Shown: positions 1 through 5,187 of the stretch, one piece after another | Layout: every line of letters starts with the position of its first letter | How positions within the stretch are numbered: the first letter of the stretch is position 1 | NCBI GenBank assembly: GCA_040756715.1 | Contig: JBFLYE010000200.1 | Coordinates: 1-7,391, forward strand | Length of the DNA stretch: 7,391 nt | Reading direction: 5' to 3' | Source: a bacterium | GTDB taxonomy: Bacteria; UBA9089; UBA9088 | The notes under the pieces: model-generated | Database searches by the model: none | Seen by the model: only the letters and a program-made list of their open reading frames with translations | What the model was told of the DNA's origin: nothing | Program-made: the position numbers and the translations under genes

Positions 1-1219
1 GCTTCGTAAGCCTCCATACATTTTACACAGATGGTTCGCATAAGCCTTTGAGCAACCCCTGCTCTCTCCTTATCCCTTATCTCACCCACCAAGATAATAT
101 CCGGGTCTTGACGCAAGAAAGACCTTAAACCAGAAGCAAAATCTAAACCAATTTCTGGTTTGACTTGTTGTTGGTTCACTCCGGTCATAATATACTCTAC
201 CGGGTTTTCCACAGTCATTATATTCTTCCTTTCTGAACGAATAGCCGCCAATGTGGAGTAAAGGGTGGTTGTCTTTCCACTCCCTGTAGGTCCGCTGATT
301 AAGATAAATCCCTGGGGCTTACAGATATAATTGCGATAAATTGCAAGGGTTTCTGGATCAAAGAGGAGATTAAGATCCAGGCATAGACCCCTAGGGTCTA
401 AAATTCTCATCACTATCTTCTCTCCAAAGACAGTCGGGGTTACTGAAATACGCAGGTCTACCTCATAACCCCCTATTTTCACTTTGGCTCGTCCATCTTG
501 CGGCAACCGCCTTTCCGTGATATCCATACCTGACATAATCTTTACCCGAGAGACAATACCCCCTCTGAAGGTGTTTACCTGCTGAAGAGACCTTATGAAG
601 AACCCCATCAATCCGATAGCGAATCCAGATACTCTCCTCAAATGGCTCAATATGAATATCAGAGGCACCCATCTTGATGGCTTCAATCAACATATGATTA
701 ACCAGGTTGATAGCGGGAACTTCCTCCTTTCCAACCTCTAGTTCAGTTACCTCCTCTTCTCTCTCTAATGTGGGCTTTGCCTCCTTTAGGATGCCCTCTA
801 CAATTGCCCCTTTTCCATAATACCTCCCAATCGCCCTTCTAATCTCCCTCTCTGAGGCAAGGACTAGCTTCACCTCATAGCCCATTGCCTTTATCTTTTC
901 TATACCTAAGGTGTCTAATGGATCAGCCACCGCCAAGGTGAGGCTATCCTTTCTTCTCGCAATAGGAAAGATAAGATGGGCTTGTGCTAAGGATTCCGGG
1001 ATTGCCTCAACTACACTGGAATCAATCCCTACTACCTTAGAAAGGTTAATCTTGGTTATGCCCAGCTTTAAGCTCAAGAAGCCCATCATCTTCTCTTCAC
1101 TCACTAAACCTGTAGAGACAAGGGCTCTCACTAACGACTCTTTGCTTTGCTTCTTCTTTAGCTTTTTCTAAGCCATCCTGGCTGATAATGCCATCCTTAA
1201 CCAGGGCTTGTTCTAAATC
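1..1219 (-). pseudogene. Broken PilB/GspE-type secretion/pilus ATPase (3' end off window)
   Basis: This is the remains of a type IV pilus or type II secretion assembly ATPase, a cytoplasmic hexameric motor. Reading leftward, the fragment around 1219-1145 (begins LEQALVKDGIISQDG) and the frame from about 1167 to 560 give the N-terminal T2SSE_N region (SLKLGI, VADPLDTLGI, IRRAIGRYYG), then the SDIHIEP and RYRIDGVLH motifs. After a frame change in a G5 run (559-563) the frame continues with KIMSGMDITERRLPQDGR, Walker A GPTGSGKTTT (about 263-292), an Asp box (VENPVEY) and Walker B (QDPDIILVGEIRD). It then jumps directly to VAQRLMRTICVKC, so roughly 50 residues usually present (TGHLV, STLHTND) are missing near 60. 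The CxxC is the first half of the usual zinc motif; the rest lies off the left edge. GTG at 1131 is not a true start. No intact start codon is seen, because the TA pair abuts the 5' end. PilB and GspE cannot be told apart here. Family assignment is firm, and so is the broken state unless the lesions are assembly errors. Confidence 0.9.
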
Positions 1220-1586
1220 TTAAATTAGCAATAAAATCTTGAGATTGTATAGGATTATTCCTAATTCGGGTTTGTGAATCTGCTCCTTTATAAATAATTT
1301 TCCCCACACGGTTGATATGTTCAATCAAATCAGGGTTATTTATGCTTTCGTAATGAACCACATCAAAAAAATATGGTAAGGGAATTTCTTCGTTAAGCGT
1401 GAAGCTTAGATGCTTGACTGTTTCGTCGCTAATATCCTTCCCTTTTATGGCCAGATCAACATCAGACCCTTTTTTATGGCTTCCTTTGGCGCGTGAACCA
1501 AATATAACCGCCTGTTCAATCTGAGAAAATCTCTCTAATGCTTTGATAATATTTTCCAGATCACGCTCTTTTAATTCGTTATTCAT
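1197..1586 (-). CDS. MNT-type nucleotidyltransferase, antitoxin-like (HI0073/MntA family)
   Basis: This is a minimal nucleotidyltransferase of the pol-beta fold. In related HepT/MntA pairs the enzyme transfers AMP to a tyrosine of its HEPN partner and so neutralises it. The catalytic signature GSx10DxD is present (G30-S31 to D42 and D44), with a likely third acidic residue at D75 in YFFDVV. The ATG at 1586-1584 overlaps the TGA of the upstream HEPN gene (ATGA), and a GAGGT at 1593-1597 lies 6 nt upstream, so the two genes are probably translationally coupled. The family normally ends near the RVGKIIYK motif (residues 93-100). Here about 29 further residues follow, and the last ones (coordinates 1219-1197) are read from DNA that encodes the neighbouring broken ATPase in another frame. 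The tail is therefore probably a by-product of lost stop codon and rearrangement. The catalytic core looks intact. The antitoxin role is inferred from family and pairing. Confidence 0.9.
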   Translation of the reverse strand: MNNELKERDLENIIKALERFSQIEQAVIFGSRAKGSHKKGSDVDLAIKGKDISDETVKHLSFTLNEEIPLPYFFDVVHYESINNPDLIEHINRVGKIIYKGADSQTRIRNNPIQSQDFIANLRFRTSPG

Positions 1587-1993
1587 AATTCTACCTCAGG
1601 CTTTAGATGATTATACAATTGTTGCAACATAGGAAAATATGCCTTTTTAATAGTTGAAACAACCTTGTCAGCTGTGCTTTCATCGTATGTATGAGTAGTC
1701 AGATTTCTATCTTCTAACGCCTCAATCCAGATCTGCCCATCCTCAATTAGACCTGATTGAAAAGCCTGTTTTATGGCTTCTCTGGGTGTCTGAACATTCC
1801 AACCTTGCTCCGATAGATAATCTTTCATCAATTTCCAGGCAAGCTCAAAGGACATTTCATAAAACTGGATTAGTCCCCCTTTTTCTGCTTCAGAGGGATT
1901 CTTTATTGCCACTGTCCGTTCTATTAGTAAATATGCCTTTTCAAAATTCTGAAACCGCTGTTTCCAGCGAACATCCTTTTTTTCTATTGTCAT
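1583..1993 (-). CDS. HEPN-domain NTase substrate-binding protein, toxin-like (HI0074/HepT type)
   Basis: This 136-residue all-helical HEPN protein belongs to the nucleotidyltransferase substrate-binding family typified by HI0074. Members form stable complexes with the small nucleotidyltransferase encoded next door, and many such pairs act as toxin-antitoxin modules in which the HEPN protein is an RNase. The sequence shows the family's opening RWKQRFQNFEKAY (residues 9-21), the FELAWKLMKDYL helix (49-60) and the conserved EALEDRNLTTHTYDE block. In that block R96 and H101 form the Rx4-6H catalytic motif, and Y103 is in the HxY position that is AMP-modified in characterised HepT proteins. All key residues are present and length is normal, so the protein could be active. 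The start ATG at 1993 has AGGAG at 2002-2006, 8 nt upstream. It is the first gene of a two-gene unit and overlaps the NTase start by 4 nt. A promoter-like sequence lies at 2149-2177. Confidence 0.92.
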   Translation of the reverse strand: MTIEKKDVRWKQRFQNFEKAYLLIERTVAIKNPSEAEKGGLIQFYEMSFELAWKLMKDYLSEQGWNVQTPREAIKQAFQSGLIEDGQIWIEALEDRNLTTHTYDESTADKVVSTIKKAYFPMLQQLYNHLKPEVEL

Positions 1994-2001
1994 CTATTCT
2001 T

Positions 2002-2006
2002 CTCCT
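2002..2006 (-). promoter_or_regulatory. Ribosome binding site of the HEPN gene
   Basis: AGGAG on the minus strand, 8 nt before the ATG at 1993. It fixes the start of the HEPN gene and shows that the module keeps a good translation signal, although its flanks are decayed. Confidence 0.75.
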
Positions 2007-2020
2007 TTCACTTTCAACTT

Positions 2021-2185
2021 TTACTCCGCCTTGAGCTTTTGAATCTCTATTTTCTTCCGAGATCCAAAAATAAGTTCCATCATAGTGATAGCTGTAATAC
2101 ATCTATCTTCCCTTGGGATTTGAGAAATAAATGATAAAGCTTTTCTATATTTTATCACAAAAAGTCTGTAGTGTCAATCTTTGGC
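2021..2185 (-). pseudogene. Remnant of VapC-like PIN-domain toxin
   Basis: PIN-domain VapC toxins are Mg-dependent RNases of toxin-antitoxin pairs. On the minus strand one frame (about 2158-2024) reads ALSFISQIPREDRCITAI followed directly by TMMELIFGSRKK, matching the N-terminal third of VapC, where an xIPxEDxxIS-xITxxELxYG segment carries the conserved Glu. Just upstream a frame offset by one or two bases gives KIDTTDFL, resembling the VapC opening IDTxxF with the first catalytic Asp. The remnant stops at a TAA at 2023-2021, and the rest of the domain (second and third acidic clusters) is absent. It therefore has a probable frameshift and a C-terminal truncation. No VapB-like antitoxin is visible upstream. 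The match was made by eye; the core segment is fairly convincing and the upstream part less so. Confidence 0.6.
2149..2177 (-). promoter_or_regulatory. Sigma70-type promoter toward the HEPN/NTase pair
   Basis: On the minus strand TTGACA (2177-2172) is followed after 17 nt by TAAAAT (2154-2149). This is a perfect -35 box, ideal spacing and a 5/6 -10 box. Transcription would begin near 2142 and give a leader of roughly 150 nt before the HEPN start, crossing the PIN remnant. It is the best promoter candidate for the toxin-antitoxin pair. It overlaps what seems to be former PIN coding sequence, so chance resemblance is possible. Confidence 0.5.
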
Positions 2186-2240
2186 AGGGCAATTCCCCTT
2201 ATTCATCAGGTCTTAGATTCTTACATAATTTATTCCATTA

Positions 2241-2260
2241 AATAGAACCGTCCCCTTTTT
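2241..2260 (-). repeat. Possible REP/RAYT-type element end (GGGGACGGTTCT motif)
   Basis: On the minus strand the sequence AAAAAGGGGACGGTTCTATT is present. GGGGACGGTTCT is a word that I recall recurring near REP-associated tyrosine (Y1) transposase genes and their non-autonomous copies in many environmental bacteria. No transposase gene is in the window and only one copy is seen, so this would be a solitary element end or decayed relic. The identification rests on memory of the motif, not on a search. Confidence 0.4.
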
Positions 2261-2395
2261 TCTCTTTGCCTATTATGGGAATATTTTACCAAAATCTTTC
2301 CCTATTGTCAAAAATTTTGTATGTGTTTAGCTTTGGTGAGAATAAAATTGGGAAATAGGCACTTAAGGCGAGAGAGTTTATTTATTACTTGCTTT

Positions 2396-2420
2396 CTTTG
2401 TGCCTTTGCCCCTTTGTGCC
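2396..2420 (+). repeat. Period-8 tandem repeat (CTTTGTGC / CTTTGCCC / CTTTGTGC)
   Basis: Three consecutive 8-nt units begin at 2396, 2404 and 2412; the outer two are identical and the middle one differs at two positions. The array lies about 85 nt upstream of hdrA in non-coding DNA. Similar CTTTGTGCC words occur as dispersed intergenic repeats in other environmental genomes. No function is evident. Confidence 0.6.
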
Positions 2421-2504
2421 AATGTTAATCTTTTTGAAAAAGCAATCACAAAAAAATAATTATTGCCAAAAACATCAATTTATTTTAAACTTTTTATTTA
2501 AAAA

Positions 2505-4457
2505 ATGGCAAGGATTGGTGTATTTGTTTGTCATTGCGGGGTAAATATTTCTGGGGTGGTTGATTGTCCTTCGGTAGCAAGCGAATTGCTCAAAATCCCA
2601 GGGGTTGTTTATACAAGGGATTATCAATATATGTGCTCCTTACCTGGACAAGCCTTAATAAAAGGGGCAATAAGGGATTATAAGCTTTCCAGGGTTGTGG
2701 TTGCTGCCTGCTCTCCCAGGATGCATGAGGAGACATTTAGGAATTGTATTAAAGAGGCAGGTCTTAATCCATATCTTCTTGAAATGGCGAATATCAGGGA
2801 GCAATGCTCTTGGGTTCATACAGATAAGGAAAAAGCAACAAAAAAGGCAATTGAGCTTGTCCAAATGGCTTGTGCAAAGGCAAAGAGAAATATTCCCTTA
2901 AGTAAATTAAGAGCCGATGTTTGCAAAAGGGTATTGGTTATTGGCGGTGGAATTGCAGGAATTCAAGCAGCCTTGGATTTAGGAAATGCTGGAATTTCTA
3001 CAATAATTGTAGAAAGAACATCCACAATTGGAGGAAAGATGGCTCAGCTTGACAAGACATTTCCAACCCTTGATTGCTCTGCCTGTATTCTAACCCCAAA
3101 GATGGTTGAGGTCTCAAGGATGAATAATCTCAAAATTTATACATATTCTGAAATTGAAGAAGTCTCTGGCTTTATGGGAAACTTTAAGGTTAAAATAAGA
3201 AAAAGAGCAAGATCAATTGATGAAAGCAAATGCACCGGCTGTGGTGGTTGCCTTGAAAAATGCCCGCTAAAGATTCCCTCAGAATTTAATATGGGATTAA
3301 GCACAAGGGGTGCAATATACATCCCATTCCCACAGGCTGTCCCAAGAATTCCTGTAATTGATCGAGAAAATTGTCTATATTTCACAAAGAAAAGGTGTGG
3401 CTTGTGTAAAAAAGCCTGTGATAGAGATGCAATTAACTATTCTCAGGAAGATGAGATAATCACAGAGGATGTAGGAGCAATCATTGTGGCAACAGGGTTT
3501 TCCTTGTTTGACCACAAAGCCTATGGAGAATATGGAGAAGGAAGGTTTAAGGATGTTCTCTCCTCCCTCTCCTTTGAAAGGCTTATAAATGCATCTGGTC
3601 CTACAAAAGGACACATAAAAAGGCCATCAGATGGGAAAGAGCCAAAAAGCGTTTGTTTTATTCAGTGTATTGGCTGCAGGGATGAGGCAAAAGGCATTTC
3701 ATATTGCGGAAGGTTTTGCTGTATGTACACGGCAAAGCAGGCAATTTTATTAAAGGAGCATATTCCCGATTGCAAGGCCTATGTTTTTTATATTGATATA
3801 AGGGCAGCTGGCAAGGGATATGAGGAGTTTGTAGAGAAGGCAAGGATAAAATATGGCATTTCATATATCAGGGGAAGGGTATCTAAGATTTATCAAAAAA
3901 AGGATAGGCTTGTTTTAAAGGGTGCGGATACATTGGCAGGGATTCCATTGGAGATTGAAGCTGATATGGTTGTTTTGGCAAACGGTGCTATTGCCCAAGC
4001 TGATTCCAAAAATCTAGCCCAAATTTTAAAAATACCCTATGATGAATATGGCTTCTTTGCCGAGCTCCATCCAAAGCTAGCACCCTCTGAAACAACCAGC
4101 GGAGGCATATTTCTAGCTGGTTCTTGCCAATTCCCAAAGGATATTCCCGATTGTGTGCAATCTGCCGGGGCAGCATCTTCTAAAGCAATCTCCCTTGTTT
4201 CAAAGGATTTCCTTGAGATAGAACCAATGATTGCAAGGGTAAATAAAGAGCTTTGTAAAGGTTGCTTTGCTTGTTTAGATGTCTGTGCCTATTCTGCCAT
4301 TGAAAAGGAAGAGATAAAAGGAAGGATAACTGCAAAAATAAACCCTGCCCTATGCCATGGCTGTGGCTCTTGCCTTTCCATCTGTAGATGCTCTGCCATA
4401 AGCCTGGATGGATTTTCCTCTAATGGATTATTCCATCAGCTTGAGAAATCCTGTTGA
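2505..4457 (+). CDS. hdrA: HdrA-like FAD/[4Fe-4S] heterodisulfide reductase subunit A
   Basis: HdrA is the flavin subunit of heterodisulfide-reductase-type complexes, where FAD bifurcates or confurcates electrons between hydrogenase or NADH-linked partners, ferredoxin and HdrB/HdrC. This 650-residue protein has the full family layout and length. The N-terminal cluster domain has CHCG (9-12), C44 and CSPRMHEETFR (69-79). The thioredoxin-reductase-like FAD domain has GGGIAG at 147-152, CSAC at 191-194 and VATGF at 328-332. An inserted ferredoxin-like part carries C243/C246/C249/C253 and C290/C298/C301/C305. The block CIGCRD...YCGRFCC (388-406) is followed by DIRAAGKGYE. The C-terminal ferredoxin domain has two CxxCxxCxxxC motifs (584-594 and 617-627). 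The protein is cytoplasmic by sequence. The ATG at 2505 is followed at once by the family's opening IGVFVCHCG, but no Shine-Dalgarno precedes it. There is no hdrB, hdrC, mvhD or flavin-oxidoreductase neighbour here, so partners must be encoded elsewhere. Oddities: Cys391 where Ser is usual, and Ala or Arg after the last Cys of the C-terminal clusters where Pro is common. Confidence 0.93.
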   Translation: MARIGVFVCHCGVNISGVVDCPSVASELLKIPGVVYTRDYQYMCSLPGQALIKGAIRDYKLSRVVVAACSPRMHEETFRNCIKEAGLNPYLLEMANIREQCSWVHTDKEKATKKAIELVQMACAKAKRNIPLSKLRADVCKRVLVIGGGIAGIQAALDLGNAGISTIIVERTSTIGGKMAQLDKTFPTLDCSACILTPKMVEVSRMNNLKIYTYSEIEEVSGFMGNFKVKIRKRARSIDESKCTGCGGCLEKCPLKIPSEFNMGLSTRGAIYIPFPQAVPRIPVIDRENCLYFTKKRCGLCKKACDRDAINYSQEDEIITEDVGAIIVATGFSLFDHKAYGEYGEGRFKDVLSSLSFERLINASGPTKGHIKRPSDGKEPKSVCFIQCIGCRDEAKGISYCGRFCCMYTAKQAILLKEHIPDCKAYVFYIDIRAAGKGYEEFVEKARIKYGISYIRGRVSKIYQKKDRLVLKGADTLAGIPLEIEADMVVLANGAIAQADSKNLAQILKIPYDEYGFFAELHPKLAPSETTSGGIFLAGSCQFPKDIPDCVQSAGAASSKAISLVSKDFLEIEPMIARVNKELCKGCFACLDVCAYSAIEKEEIKGRITAKINPALCHGCGSCLSICRCSAISLDGFSSNGLFHQLEKSC

Positions 4458-4482
4458 CAGAGGATTATTCCAATGGTATATT
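4454..4482 (+). promoter_or_regulatory. Sigma70-type promoter for the Uma2 gene
   Basis: TTGACA at 4454-4459 (6/6) and TATATT at 4477-4482 (5/6) are separated by 17 nt. The -35 box overlaps the hdrA stop codon (4455-4457). Transcription would begin near 4489, about 40 nt before the Uma2 start and upstream of its ribosome binding site. This implies that the Uma2 gene can be expressed independently of hdrA. Confidence 0.65.
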
Positions 4483-4516
4483 TATTTAGTAATGAAAGGG
4501 TGAGATAAATTCTAAA

Positions 4517-4523
4517 AGGAGGT
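4517..4523 (+). promoter_or_regulatory. Strong ribosome binding site of the Uma2 gene
   Basis: AGGAGGT ends 7 nt before the ATG at 4531, a near-ideal Shine-Dalgarno sequence. It contrasts with the absence of one before hdrA and decides the Uma2 start. Confidence 0.85.
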
Positions 4524-4530
4524 ATTATTT

Positions 4531-5115
4531 ATGGCTCTTCTGGCAAGAAAAACAAAAGAACGATTCACCTATGGAGATTATCTGAAATGGTCAGATGAAG
4601 AACGGTGGGAACTGATAGATGGGGTAGCTTATGATATGAGCCCCTCTCCTTCAAGAAGGCATCAGGAGGTAGTGGGTAATATATTTACTGAATTCCATAA
4701 TTATTTAAAAAACAAGCCCTGTGAGGTGTATCTTGCCCCTTTTGATGTCCGATTGCCCAAGGCTGATGAGGCAGAAGAAGAGATAGAAACCGTGGTTCAA
4801 CCAGATATTGTGGTTGTTTGTGAGCGGAATAAACTTGATGATCGTGGATGTATCGGTGCTCCGGATATCATTATAGAAATCTTATCTCCCTACACTGCCA
4901 AAAAAGACCTTATCACCAAATATCATCTATATGAAAGGCATAAAGTCAAACAATATTGGATATTTGACCCAGCCACAGAGGAGGTGGTTATATTTAAACT
5001 TAAACAGGATAAGTATGGAGAGCCTGAAGAATATAAAAAACAAGAGAGGATAAAAGTGGACATCTTTGAAGATTTAAAAATAGATTTAAACACCATATTT
5101 TCCTCTAGAGAATAA
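4531..5115 (+). CDS. Uma2-family (DUF820) PD-(D/E)XK-like endonuclease-fold protein
   Basis: Uma2 proteins have a restriction-endonuclease-like fold and are scattered, often in many copies, through cyanobacteria and other bacteria; their cellular role is not established. This 194-residue copy has the family pattern: YGDYLKWSDEERWELIDG (14-31, with the conserved Glu27), SPSRRHQEVVGNI (39-51), QPDIVVV with Asp92, APDIIIEILSP with Glu116, KKDLITKYHLYERH with Lys125 and Lys130, and QYWIFDP (141-147). Asp92, Glu116 and a following Lys are the expected PD-(D/E)XK-type active residues, so the fold and site look complete, and length is normal. The start is fixed by the strong AGGAGGT. The gene lies 73 nt after hdrA on the same strand but has its own promoter-like sequence. 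It is convergent with the large minus-strand gene, with 72 nt between their ends. The neighbours give no clue to its task. Confidence 0.9.
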   Translation: MALLARKTKERFTYGDYLKWSDEERWELIDGVAYDMSPSPSRRHQEVVGNIFTEFHNYLKNKPCEVYLAPFDVRLPKADEAEEEIETVVQPDIVVVCERNKLDDRGCIGAPDIIIEILSPYTAKKDLITKYHLYERHKVKQYWIFDPATEEVVIFKLKQDKYGEPEEYKKQERIKVDIFEDLKIDLNTIFSSRE

Positions 5116-5187
5116 AAAATAAATTTTGTACCTGTTTAAATTGCAAATTGTAAAATGAAAGAGAAATGTTAAATTTTGATGTAGATT

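Larger units (their letters stand above)
2186..2504. other. Gene-free AT-rich intergenic stretch with mobile-element debris
   Basis: No credible coding frame is seen on either strand between the PIN remnant and hdrA. The stretch holds an AGAACCGTCCCC motif (2244-2255) of the kind seen at REP-associated transposase elements, and a period-8 tandem repeat (2396-2420). It ends in a very AT-rich leader before hdrA. A weak hdrA promoter candidate is TTGAAA at 2434-2439 with AATTAT at 2458-2463 (18-nt spacer, 4/6 match). No Shine-Dalgarno sequence precedes the hdrA ATG. Confidence 0.6.

Noticed and set aside
555-600. Programmed ribosomal frameshift in the ATPase
   Set aside because: The G5 run alone is not a typical programmed site. 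The gene also has a second frameshift and an internal deletion, so decay is the simpler reading.
463-1131. Open frame from GTG at 1131 as an independent short gene
   Set aside because: It is the middle part of the PilB/GspE ATPase. Family sequence continues in other frames on both sides, and its last 26 or so residues are out-of-frame nonsense.
911-1171. Plus-strand frame of 86 residues opposite the ATPase
   Set aside because: Antisense shadow of the ATPase with no family pattern.
1786-2034. Plus-strand frame of 82 residues opposite the HEPN gene
   Set aside because: Antisense to a well-supported HEPN gene and without any recognisable domain.
2695-4176. Several short frames on both strands within hdrA
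   Set aside because: All are shadows of hdrA, whose frame has full family motifs from end to end.
5116-5187. Bidirectional terminator between the convergent Uma2 and TPR-NHL-VWA genes
   Set aside because: The stretch is AT-rich with AAATTG-like words, but I found no GC-rich stem followed by a T-run on either strand.
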